Source: Burkholderiales bacterium
Lineage (GTDB): Bacteria > Pseudomonadota > Gammaproteobacteria > Burkholderiales > Burkholderiaceae_C
Assembly: GCA_947446685.1 (NCBI GenBank)
Contig: CANFIC010000008.1
Span: 1-34,510, forward strand
Reading direction: 5' to 3'
Length of the DNA: 34,510 nucleotides
Part shown: one piece after another, positions 16,622-24,367 of the stretch
How positions within the stretch are numbered: the stretch's first letter is position 1
Layout of the letters: every line of letters starts with the position of its first letter
Program-made: the position numbers and the translations under genes
The notes under the pieces: generated by a model
Database searches by the model: none
What the model was told of the DNA's origin: nothing
The model's input: only the letters and a program-made list of their open reading frames with translations

Positions 16622-17836
16622 ATGAGCAAATCCGCAGTACCCCAACCAAGCTGGCGGCAAGTCGGCAAGCACGCCGTCTTTCCACAGGCCTCGCATGACG
16701 AGATCGCACGCTTCGATTTCCTCACCAGGCTGAACATGCATCTTTCGCAGTCAGTGCTGCCGGGCGTCAAGCTGGCGTACGAGAGCCGCGTCAAGCCGGC
16801 CTTCTGCGCCGAGCATGGCCGCGCGCCAACTGACCGCCATGAAGTGCGCAAGGCGATGCAAAAGGACCTGCATTACCAGCTCTGGAGCGCGCTGCGTCGC
16901 AACACCATGGAGCAGCGCCAGCAAGCCGGTCGCAGCGTCGTGTTTCGCCAACTCGGCGCGCTGCGGACCATTGCCGATGCAATCAACGAAGGTGCGCCGA
17001 CGCTGAAGCTTGACCCCAACATCAGCTCGCCGCGCTACGCCACCGCGGTAGACATCCACTGCATGCCGGGCTGCTACCACACCGAGGTGATCGACCGCGA
17101 CATCGCCGCCGGCGCCAACTATGACGCCGGCCTGTTCGTCACCACGGCCGGCGCGCTGGGCAGCTATTCCGACGGCGGCGGGCAGGCGGTGGTCGACTGG
17201 CTGGCCAAAAACAAACCGGGTTGGTCGCCCAAGCGCATCCTCGACATCGGCTGCACCATCGGCCACAACATCGTGCCGCTGGCGCAGGCCTTCCCCGAAG
17301 CCGAGGTGATCGCCATCGACACCGCCGCAACGATGCTGCGTTATGCCCATGCGAGGGCGCGCTCGCTGGGCGTCAACAATATCGAATTCCGTCAGGCCAA
17401 CGGCGAGGGTCTGCCCTGGGCCGACGGCGAGTTCGACCTGGTCACGACCGCGATGTTCTGGCATGAGACCTCCACCGCCGCGATGCCACGCATCATGAAG
17501 GAAGTGCACCGCGTGCTGTCGCCGGGCGGGCTGACGCTGCACCTGGAGCAGCCGCAGTACCAGGGCATGGAGCCGTTCGAGGCCTTCATGCGTGACTGGG
17601 ACACCTACAACAACAACGAGCCGTTCTGGACCCGCATGCATGAGGCCGATCTCGACGCGCTGATCACCAAGAGCGGCTTCCCGGCCGGCTCCTATTTCGA
17701 AACCACGATGCAGGCCAAGGTCGACCGCACGCTGTTCCCTGCTGCCGGCGGCACCGAGGGCGGCAAGCTCGAAGACTACGGTCGCTCACCGCGCTGGACC
17801 GCCTTCGGTGCAGCCAAACCAGGAGTCACAGCATGA
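16622..17836 (+). CDS. SAM-dependent methyltransferase (class I), catabolic-operon lead gene
   Basis: The protein has 404 aa. The ATG at 16622 has AGGA 9 nt upstream; the frame is open further upstream, but that part runs through the operators. Residues 1-190 form a helical N-terminal part I do not recognise, with a CMPGCYHTEV segment. The class I methyltransferase domain follows: motif I ILDIGCTIGHN, acidic motif II AIDTAATML, then ANGEGLPWADGEFDLVTTAMFWHE and VLSPGGLTLHLEQPQ. Motif I has GCTIGHN in place of GxGxG. The gene leads the plus-strand operon and overlaps the next gene by ATGA. A methyl acceptor cannot be inferred; it may act on a ring nitrogen or carboxyl group of the substrate. 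Confidence 0.85.
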   Translation: MSKSAVPQPSWRQVGKHAVFPQASHDEIARFDFLTRLNMHLSQSVLPGVKLAYESRVKPAFCAEHGRAPTDRHEVRKAMQKDLHYQLWSALRRNTMEQRQQAGRSVVFRQLGALRTIADAINEGAPTLKLDPNISSPRYATAVDIHCMPGCYHTEVIDRDIAAGANYDAGLFVTTAGALGSYSDGGGQAVVDWLAKNKPGWSPKRILDIGCTIGHNIVPLAQAFPEAEVIAIDTAATMLRYAHARARSLGVNNIEFRQANGEGLPWADGEFDLVTTAMFWHETSTAAMPRIMKEVHRVLSPGGLTLHLEQPQYQGMEPFEAFMRDWDTYNNNEPFWTRMHEADLDALITKSGFPAGSYFETTMQAKVDRTLFPAAGGTEGGKLEDYGRSPRWTAFGAAKPGVTA

Positions 17837-18237
17837 GCGCGCAGCAACGCCCCGAACCCGATCAACTCGACCCGGTGCAGATGGCCAACCAGCGCGCCAA
17901 GGGCCGCCGGCCGGTTTTTTTTGACGACCCCGCGGTCGAGCGGGTGCTGTCGATCGCGATGAGCATCGCCGGCGAGTTGTCGGTGGCCCGCGAGCGCATC
18001 GACACGCTGGAGCGCCTGCTTGAACAGCGCGGCATCCTCAGCGCGGCCGACATCGAGGCCTACCAGCCCGATGCCGCCGTGCAGGAAGCACGCAATGTCT
18101 GGGGCCGCGACTACATCGCCCGTGTGCTGCGCATCATCGACCAGGACGTGCAGGCGATGGCCGGCGCGCCCGAACCCTCACTCGATGAGGTGGCCGCTGA
18201 ACTGGGCACGCCGGGCAACGACCAAGGCAAGCACTGA
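17833..18237 (+). CDS. Conserved-looking small helical protein (134 aa), unknown
   Basis: The start ATG overlaps the methyltransferase stop (ATGA), so the two are probably made together. Residues 30-75 (VERVLSIAMSIAGELSVARER and IDTLERLLEQRGILSAADIE) should form a long amphipathic helix or short coiled coil. Both ends are polar and likely flexible. There is no signal peptide, cysteine or metal motif. I do not recognise it. Tight coupling suggests a partner or stabilising subunit of the methyltransferase. Confidence 0.75.
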   Translation: MSAQQRPEPDQLDPVQMANQRAKGRRPVFFDDPAVERVLSIAMSIAGELSVARERIDTLERLLEQRGILSAADIEAYQPDAAVQEARNVWGRDYIARVLRIIDQDVQAMAGAPEPSLDEVAAELGTPGNDQGKH

Positions 18238-18251
18238 CGCACTCGACATCA

Positions 18252-18274
18252 GCAGCCCGGCTTGTCCGGGCTGC
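18252..18274 (+). other. Strong stem-loop between genes of the plus-strand operon
   Basis: GCAGCCCGG and CCGGGCTGC form a perfect 9-bp stem with loop CTTGT in the 63-bp gap before the amidase gene, the only real gap in this operon. There is no T-run behind it, so it looks more like a partial attenuator or an RNA-stability hairpin than a full terminator. Confidence 0.5.
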
Positions 18275-18300
18275 ACTCGTTTCAAAGCTGGAGATCCACT

Positions 18301-18975
18301 ATGGAAATGTCCGACAAGACCGCCCGCCAGATCTGGGCCGACATCAAGGCGAACCCGGCGCGTGCGCGGTTCGGCTATGGCAAGAAGGCGGTGCTGGTGA
18401 ACATCGACTTCCAATGCGCTTACACCAAGGTCGATGAATTCAAGACCGCCTACGAGACCGATCCGCGCCAGATCGAGCATGTCAATGCCCTGGCCCGGCG
18501 CTTTCGGGCACTGAACTGGCCGGTGGTCTGGACCCATGTGGCTTATGCCGATTCGGCCGAGGACGCAGGCGTCTGGGGCACACGCACCAATACGCCTGAT
18601 TCCTTGCAGAACATCAAGCATTGCTCGCGCCGGGCCGAGTTTGACGACCGCTGCGAGATCTCGCACGGCCACGACCTGATCTATTGCAAGCGCATGCCTT
18701 CACCCTTTTTCGAGACCCCGCTGCAATCGCTGCTGGTATGGCATCAGGTCGACACGGTGGTGATCACCGGCGGCTCGACCTCGGGCTGCGTGCGCGCCGC
18801 AGCGGTCGATTCGCTGTCACGCGGCTACCGCACGATCGTGCCCGAGCAATGCGTGGCCGACAAGCATGAGTCCTACCACTTTGCCAACCTGACCGACCTA
18901 ATGCTGAAGTACGCCGACATCGTCGACGTGCACGAGACGCTGGGCTGGCTCGACCAGCAGGCGCTGCAAGCATGA
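18301..18975 (+). CDS. Isochorismatase-fold amidohydrolase (N-carbamoylsarcosine amidase / maleamate amidase type)
   Basis: The protein has 224 aa. GGAG lies 7 nt before the ATG at 18301. The family uses an Asp-Lys-Cys triad to hydrolyse amides: here Asp36 (VNIDFQ), Lys130 (YCKRMPSPFF) and Cys163 (GGSTSGCVRAAAVDS). The GGSTSGCVR form and C-terminal VPEQCVADKHESYHFANL match N-carbamoylsarcosine amidases and the maleamate amidase NicF more closely than true isochorismatases. In context it would release ammonia from a half-amide made by the ring-opening hydrolases encoded just downstream; its stop overlaps the start of the first of these (ATGA). Confidence 0.9.
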   Translation: MEMSDKTARQIWADIKANPARARFGYGKKAVLVNIDFQCAYTKVDEFKTAYETDPRQIEHVNALARRFRALNWPVVWTHVAYADSAEDAGVWGTRTNTPDSLQNIKHCSRRAEFDDRCEISHGHDLIYCKRMPSPFFETPLQSLLVWHQVDTVVITGGSTSGCVRAAAVDSLSRGYRTIVPEQCVADKHESYHFANLTDLMLKYADIVDVHETLGWLDQQALQA

Positions 18976-19889
18976 GGGCCGATGCCGGCCATTACGATTA
19001 TTGGCCTTACCTGAACCGGCCCAAGATCCGCTGGCCCAAGGGCGCCCGGCTGGCCTTCTGGGTCGCGCCGAACATCGAGTTCTATGAGCTCGCCCCACCG
19101 GCCAATCCGGCACGCGCCGCTTGGCCCCACCCCTATCCGGCCGTGCCCGGTTATTCGATCCGCGACTATGGCAACCGGGTCGGCCATATGCGGCAGATGG
19201 CCTTGCTGGACAAATATGGCGTGCGCGGCTCGATCTCGCTGTCGACCGCGCTGTGCACGCACCACCCCGAGATCATCCAGATGTGCCGCGAGCGCGACTG
19301 GGAGTTCTTCAGCCACGGCATCTACAACACCCGCTACACCTACGGCATGAGCGAGACGCAGGAGCGCTCGATGATCCTCGAGTCGATCGAGACGATCGCC
19401 AAGCACACCGGCCGCGCCCCGGTCGGCTATCTGGCCCCGGCGCTGTCGCACAGCGAGGTCACCGTCGATTTGTTTGCCGAACTCGGCGGCATCTACAGCT
19501 GCGACCTGTTCCACGACGACCAGCCAACACCGCTGCGCGTGCGCGGCGGCCAGCGCTTCGTCTCGGTGCCCTATTCGCTCGAGTTGAACGACACCATCGC
19601 CTATGTGGTCAACAAGATCGAGCCGCGCCGCTACGGGCAGATGATCAAGGACAGCTTTGACCGGCTCTACGCCGAAGGGGCCGAGTCGGGCACGGTGATG
19701 TGCATCCCCACGCACAACTACCAGGTCAGCTGCCCGCACCGCCTGAAGGCCTTCGAGGACGCGCTGGCCTATATCACCGGCCACAGCGATGTCTGGGTGA
19801 CCACCGGCCGCGAGATCGCCGAGCATTACCTGGCACAGCACCACGACGAAGCCCTGGCCGACATTGCGCTCAAGAACGGAGGCGTCTGA
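18972..19889 (+). CDS. PuuE-type polysaccharide deacetylase-family hydrolase, copy 2
   Basis: The protein has 305 aa. It starts within the amidase stop (ATGA). Seen are WPKGARLAFWVAPNIEFYE, YSIRDYGNRVG, EFFSHGIYNTRYTYGMSE (the conserved His of the SHG motif), VGYLAPALSHSEVTVDLFAELG, CDLFHDDQPTPL and CIPTHNYQVSCPHR. There is no signal peptide. The conserved aromatic and acidic positions follow the PuuE allantoinase group. It is clearly diverged from copies 1 and 3, so it probably acts on a different ring or step, or forms a hetero-oligomer with copy 3. Confidence 0.88.
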   Translation: MRADAGHYDYWPYLNRPKIRWPKGARLAFWVAPNIEFYELAPPANPARAAWPHPYPAVPGYSIRDYGNRVGHMRQMALLDKYGVRGSISLSTALCTHHPEIIQMCRERDWEFFSHGIYNTRYTYGMSETQERSMILESIETIAKHTGRAPVGYLAPALSHSEVTVDLFAELGGIYSCDLFHDDQPTPLRVRGGQRFVSVPYSLELNDTIAYVVNKIEPRRYGQMIKDSFDRLYAEGAESGTVMCIPTHNYQVSCPHRLKAFEDALAYITGHSDVWVTTGREIAEHYLAQHHDEALADIALKNGGV

Positions 19890-19891
19890 CC

Positions 19892-20824
19892 ATGGCGCTC
19901 GATCAATCCCACCTCGACTACCCCCAGCGCCGCTACGGCATGGACCATGACCGCTATGCATGGTCGATGCTGACCGACCGCCCGGCCTTGCATTGGCCCG
20001 GCGGCAAGACCCTGGCGGTCTGGGTCAATGTCAGCCTGCAGCATTTCCCGATGAATCCGTCGGCCAAGCTGAAGCTGCCCGGCAGCATGACCATGCCCTA
20101 TCCGGACCTGCGCCATTTCACGCTGCGCGACTATGGCAACCGGGTCGGCATCTACCGCCTGCTGCGCGCCTTTGACCAATTCGGCATCCGCCCAAGCTTT
20201 GCCATCAACGCCGAGCTGGCGCTGCGCTATCCGGCGCTGGCGGCCACCATCCTTGCGCGCGGCGATGAATGGCTGGGCCATTCCTGGTCGATGGACACAC
20301 CCCATGCCGGCGGCCTCGACATCGATGCGGAACGTGCGCTGGTGCAGCGCTCGCTGACCACCTTGCGCGAGTTGAGCGGCCAGGCCGTGCGCGGCTGGCT
20401 CAGCCCGGGCAAGCTGCAAAGCCCGAACACGCCCGAGTTGCTCAAGGCCGAAGGCATCGAGTACTGCGCCGACTGGGTCAACGACGAGTTGCCCTATCGC
20501 TTTCACACCCAGGCCGGCGATCTGTGGAACCTGCCGCTGGCCACCGAGATCGAGGACCGTTTTGTGGTGATGGACAACTTGCACGCCGAAGCCTCCTGGG
20601 CCGAACAGGTGATCGACGCCTTCGAGCTGCTGCTGGCCGAATCGCGCAGCCAGGGCGGGCGGCTGCTGACGCTGTCGCTGCACCCCTGGGTGATGGGACA
20701 ACCGCACCGGATCAAGCATCTGGAAGCGGTGCTGGCCCATATCAGCGCATCCAGCGAAGTCTGGCAGGCCGCACCAGGCAAGATCATCGATGCCTTCGCA
20801 GCGCAGCAGGAATCACCCACATGA
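19892..20824 (+). CDS. PuuE-type polysaccharide deacetylase-family hydrolase, copy 3
   Basis: The protein has 310 aa. The ATG at 19892 has GGAGG at 19878-19882, inside the end of copy 2; the frame is open upstream only because it runs through copy 2. It shares WPGGKTLAVWVNV, FTLRDYGNRVG and GWLSPGKLQSPNTPELLKAEG with copy 2. The SHG site reads EWLGHSWSMDTP, so the His is kept while its neighbours change. LHPWVMGQPHRIKHLE is the C-terminal family motif. It overlaps the next gene by ATGA. Confidence 0.88.
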   Translation: MALDQSHLDYPQRRYGMDHDRYAWSMLTDRPALHWPGGKTLAVWVNVSLQHFPMNPSAKLKLPGSMTMPYPDLRHFTLRDYGNRVGIYRLLRAFDQFGIRPSFAINAELALRYPALAATILARGDEWLGHSWSMDTPHAGGLDIDAERALVQRSLTTLRELSGQAVRGWLSPGKLQSPNTPELLKAEGIEYCADWVNDELPYRFHTQAGDLWNLPLATEIEDRFVVMDNLHAEASWAEQVIDAFELLLAESRSQGGRLLTLSLHPWVMGQPHRIKHLEAVLAHISASSEVWQAAPGKIIDAFAAQQESPT

Positions 20825-21777
20825 CGAGTGCACCCAAGCGCGATGTGCTGGTCAGCGAAGTCGGCCCGCGCGACGGACTGCAAAGCATCCAGGCCATCAT
20901 GCCGCTGGCCGCGAAGAAGGCCTGGGTAACGGCGGCCGCCGCAGCCGGCGTGCCCGAGATCGAGGTCGGCTCCTTCGTCCCGGCCCATATCCTGCCGCAG
21001 TTGGCCGACACGGCCGAGCTGGTCGCCCATGCGTTGACCATCGCCGGCCTGAGCGTGGCCGTGCTGGTGCCCAACTTCAAGGGCGCGCAGGCCGCAGTGG
21101 CCAGCGGCGCGCACAAGCTCACCCTCCCGCTGTCGGTCAGCGAGACGCACAGCCTGCGCAATCTGCGCCGCAATCACGCCCAGATGCTCGACGAGGTGCG
21201 CCAGATCGCCGCGCTGATCAAGAGCTTGCCGGCCGGCCAGCGCCCGCATTTCGAGGGCAGCCTGTCGACAGCCTTTGGCTGCACGCTCGAAGGCGTGGTG
21301 CCCGAGCAGCGGGTGGTCGAGTTGGCCGTCGCGCTGATGGAGGCCGGCTGCGACGAGGTGGGGCTGTCGGACACGACCGGCTACGCCAATCCGGCCCAGG
21401 TCAAGCGCTTGATCAAGTCGATCTGGTCTGCCGTCGGGCGCGATCAGCTGAGCGGCATCCACCTGCACAACACCCGCGGCCAGGGCTTGGCCAATGTGGT
21501 GGCAGCGCTCGACATGGGCCTGACCACCATCGACGCCTCGCTCGGCGGCCTGGGCGGCTGCCCGTTCGCACCCGGCGCCAGCGGCAATATCGTCACCGAG
21601 GACCTGGTCTTCATGCTCGAAGCGATGGGCTTGCGCACCGGCATCGACCTCGACGCCTTGTTTGCCGTGCGCGAGATCGTCAGCGCCGCGCTACCCGGCG
21701 AGCCGCTCTACGGCATGACGCCGCTGGCCGGCCTGCCCCTGGGCTTTGTCCCTGCAACAACAAAAAAACATCAATGA
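20821..21777 (+). CDS. HMG-CoA-lyase-like enzyme (DRE-TIM metallolyase)
   Basis: The protein has 318 aa. The family cleaves 3-hydroxy-3-methylglutaryl-CoA or related 3-hydroxyacyl-CoA esters. Metal and catalytic residues are in place: Arg17-Asp18 (VGPRDGLQ), His214 and His216 (IHLHNTRGQG), Cys247 in GLGGCPFAPGASGN. The start overlaps the previous gene (ATGA) and the stop overlaps the CaiB start (ATGA). Placed with a CoA-transferase and a LeuCD-like hydratase, it more likely cleaves a citramalyl-CoA-type ester to acyl-CoA and a 2-oxo acid than leucine-derived HMG-CoA; no other leucine-degradation gene is present. Confidence 0.92.
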   Translation: MTSAPKRDVLVSEVGPRDGLQSIQAIMPLAAKKAWVTAAAAAGVPEIEVGSFVPAHILPQLADTAELVAHALTIAGLSVAVLVPNFKGAQAAVASGAHKLTLPLSVSETHSLRNLRRNHAQMLDEVRQIAALIKSLPAGQRPHFEGSLSTAFGCTLEGVVPEQRVVELAVALMEAGCDEVGLSDTTGYANPAQVKRLIKSIWSAVGRDQLSGIHLHNTRGQGLANVVAALDMGLTTIDASLGGLGGCPFAPGASGNIVTEDLVFMLEAMGLRTGIDLDALFAVREIVSAALPGEPLYGMTPLAGLPLGFVPATTKKHQ

Positions 21778-22958
21778 CCGAACAAGAACTGCCCCTGGCG
21801 GGCCTCAAGGTGATCGAGTTCACCCATATGGTGATGGGCCCCAGCATCGGGTTGATCCTGGCCGACATGGGCGCGCAGGTGAGCAAGGTCGAGCCGGTCG
21901 AGGGCGACAACACGCGCCGCCTGACCGGCTCGGGCGCGGGCTACTTCGCGATGTACAACCGCAACAAGAAGAGCCTGGCGATCGATGTGAAGTCCGCCGC
22001 CGGACGCCAGGTGGTGCTGGACTTGCTGGCCGATGCCGATGTGCTGATCGAGAACTTCCGCGGTGGCGCGATGGACGAGCTGGGCTTTGGCTACGAAGCG
22101 CTGGCTGCGATCAACCCGCGGCTGATTTACTGCTCGGGCAAGGGCTTTCTGAGCGGGCCTTACGAGAGCCGCACGGCGCTGGACGAAGTCGCGCAGATGA
22201 TGGGCGGCCTGGCTTATATGACCGGCCTGCCGGACAAACCGATGCGCGCCGGTGCCTCGGTGATCGACGTGACCGGCGCCATGTTCGGCGTGATCGGCAT
22301 CCTGGGCGCGCTCGAGCAGCGCCGCCGCAGCGGCCTGGGCCAATATGTCAAGACCTCGCTGTACGAGACCACGGCCTTCCTGGTGGGCCAGCATATGGCG
22401 CAGTTCGCCACCACCGGCAAGGCCGCCCCGCCGATGTCGGTGCGCCAGTCGGCCTGGGCGGTCTACGACGTGTTCGAGACATCAGACGGCGAGCGCGTCT
22501 TTGCCGCCGTCGTCAGCGATACGCAATGGCGCAAGTTCTGCGAATCCTTCGGGCTGGCCGAATTCCTCGCCGACCCGGCGCTGGCCAAGAACACCGAACG
22601 GGTCCGCCAGCGCGAACGCACCATCCCGGTGATCCGCGAGCGCTTCAAACGGCTGGACAAGGCCGGCCTGATGGCCCAGCTCGAGGCGACCGGTCTGCCC
22701 TTCGCGCCGATTGCCAAGCCCGAGGAGTTGTTCGACGACCCGCACCTGAACGCCGCCGGGGGACTGGTGGGCATCACGCTGCAGGACGGCCGGACGACCA
22801 AGCTGCCGGCCTTGCCGATCGAGATGGCGGGCCGGCGCTTCGGCCTGCGCCACGACCTGCCGCAGATCGGCGCCAACAGCCGCGAGTTGTTGCTGGCGCG
22901 GGGCTTGAGCCCGGCCGAGATCGACGCCCTGGTCGAGCAAGGCGTGATCAGGCCATGA
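21774..22958 (+). CDS. Family III CoA-transferase (CaiB/BaiF), second copy
   Basis: The protein has 394 aa. LAGLKVIEFTHMVMGPSIG opens the protein, followed by LADMGAQVSKVEPVEGDNTR, YNRNKKSLAIDVK and ADVLIENFRGGAMDELGFG. The probable aspartyl-CoA residue is Asp165 in GASVIDVTGAM. It differs markedly from the copy at 10626. Overlaps of ATGA on both sides couple it to the lyase and to the LeuC-like subunit. The expected role is CoA transfer from succinyl-CoA or a similar donor to the hydroxy acid made by the LeuCD-like enzyme, as in succinyl-CoA:citramalate CoA-transferase. Confidence 0.92.
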   Translation: MTEQELPLAGLKVIEFTHMVMGPSIGLILADMGAQVSKVEPVEGDNTRRLTGSGAGYFAMYNRNKKSLAIDVKSAAGRQVVLDLLADADVLIENFRGGAMDELGFGYEALAAINPRLIYCSGKGFLSGPYESRTALDEVAQMMGGLAYMTGLPDKPMRAGASVIDVTGAMFGVIGILGALEQRRRSGLGQYVKTSLYETTAFLVGQHMAQFATTGKAAPPMSVRQSAWAVYDVFETSDGERVFAAVVSDTQWRKFCESFGLAEFLADPALAKNTERVRQRERTIPVIRERFKRLDKAGLMAQLEATGLPFAPIAKPEELFDDPHLNAAGGLVGITLQDGRTTKLPALPIEMAGRRFGLRHDLPQIGANSRELLLARGLSPAEIDALVEQGVIRP

Positions 22959-24367
22959 GCGGTCTGTCGCTGTTCGAGAAGCTCTGGCGCCAGCATTGCA
23001 TCACCGAACTGGCTGACGGCGCGAGCCTGATCCACATCGACCGCATCTTCTTGCATGAACGCACCGGTGGTGTGGCCTTGCAGGCGCTGGACGAGGCCGG
23101 GTACGCGGTGCGCAACCCGCAACTGGCCTTTGCGACGCTGGACCATATCGTCGACACCTTGCCCGGCCGCAGCGACAAGACCTTGATGCCCGGCGGCGAG
23201 GCCTTCATCCGCATCACGCGCGAGCAAACCAGGCGCAACGGCATCCAGCTGTTCGACCTGGGTGACGCGCGCCAGGGCATCGTGCATGTGGTCTCGCCCG
23301 AGCTGGCCATCGTGCTGCCGGGCGCCACAATGGTCTGCGCCGACAGCCACACCTGCACCCAGGGCGCGCTCGGTGCGCTGGCCTGGGGCATCGGCAGCTC
23401 GGAGGCCGAACATGCGCTGGCCACGCAGACGCTCAGGATCGTCAAGCCCCGGTCGATGCGCGTCACCTTCGACGGCAGCCTGCCGCCCGGCGTGGGCGCC
23501 AAGGACATGATCCTGGCCCTGATCGCGCGCGACAGCGCCTCGGGCGCCCAAGGCTCAGTGGTCGAGTTTGCCGGCCAGGCCGTGCGAGAACTGAGCCTGG
23601 AAGCGCGCATGACCTTGTGCAATATGGCGGTGGAGTTCTCGGCCTTCACCGGCCTGATCGCACCCGATCAAGCCACCTTCGACTATCTCGAGGGCCGGCC
23701 CTTCGCGCCCAAAGGCGAGGGCTGGACGCAAGCGCTTGAGGCCTGGCGCGAGCTGCACAGCGACGCCGATGCGCAGTTCGATTTCGAGACCCGCCTGGAC
23801 GTCAGCCGCCTCAGCCCGATGCTGACCTGGGGCACCAGCCCGCAGCATGCGGTGGCGGTGAATCAGCGGGTGCCCGATCCGGCTGAAGTCAGCGACGCGG
23901 CGACAAGCCAGGCGATGGCAAAGGCGCTGGCCTATATGGACTTGCTGCCGGGTCAGGCCTTGGCCGGCTTGCCGATTGACGCGGCCTTCATCGGCTCTTG
24001 CACCAACAGCCGAATCTCCGACCTGCGCGCTGCGGCCGAGTTGCTGCGCGGGCGCAAGGTCGCTGCCGGCGTGAAGGCGATCTGCGTGCCGGGCTCGACC
24101 CAGGTCAAGCAGGCGGCCGAGGCCGAAGGCCTGGACCAGGTTTTTATCGACGCCGGTTTTGAGTGGCGCGAGTCGGGCTGCTCGATGTGCTTCTTCGCCG
24201 GCGGCGAGAGCTTTGGCCATCAGCAGCGCGTGGTGAGCACGACCAACCGCAACTTCGAGAGCCGCCAGGGGCCGCTCACGCGCACCCATCTGGCCAGCCC
24301 GGTCCTGGTGGCGGCTTCGGCCATCGCGGGCTGCATCGCCGATCCTCGCCAACTACAAGATGACTGA
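22955..24367 (+). CDS. Aconitase-family hydratase, large subunit (LeuC-like)
   Basis: The protein has 470 aa, the LeuC length. The three [4Fe-4S] ligands are Cys349 (IGSCTNSRISDL), Cys409 and Cys412 (SGCSMC). ADSHTCTQGALGALAWGIGSSEAEH and SNRNFEGRQG-like NRNFESRQGPLTRTHLASP are present. After SGCSMC the sequence FFAGGESFGHQQ departs from the LAMNPD stretch of true isopropylmalate isomerases, so another substrate is likely. Known relatives act on maleate, citraconate, 2,3-dimethylmalate and homoaconitate. The start overlaps CaiB (ATGA). Confidence 0.93.
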   Translation: MSGLSLFEKLWRQHCITELADGASLIHIDRIFLHERTGGVALQALDEAGYAVRNPQLAFATLDHIVDTLPGRSDKTLMPGGEAFIRITREQTRRNGIQLFDLGDARQGIVHVVSPELAIVLPGATMVCADSHTCTQGALGALAWGIGSSEAEHALATQTLRIVKPRSMRVTFDGSLPPGVGAKDMILALIARDSASGAQGSVVEFAGQAVRELSLEARMTLCNMAVEFSAFTGLIAPDQATFDYLEGRPFAPKGEGWTQALEAWRELHSDADAQFDFETRLDVSRLSPMLTWGTSPQHAVAVNQRVPDPAEVSDAATSQAMAKALAYMDLLPGQALAGLPIDAAFIGSCTNSRISDLRAAAELLRGRKVAAGVKAICVPGSTQVKQAAEAEGLDQVFIDAGFEWRESGCSMCFFAGGESFGHQQRVVSTTNRNFESRQGPLTRTHLASPVLVAASAIAGCIADPRQLQDD

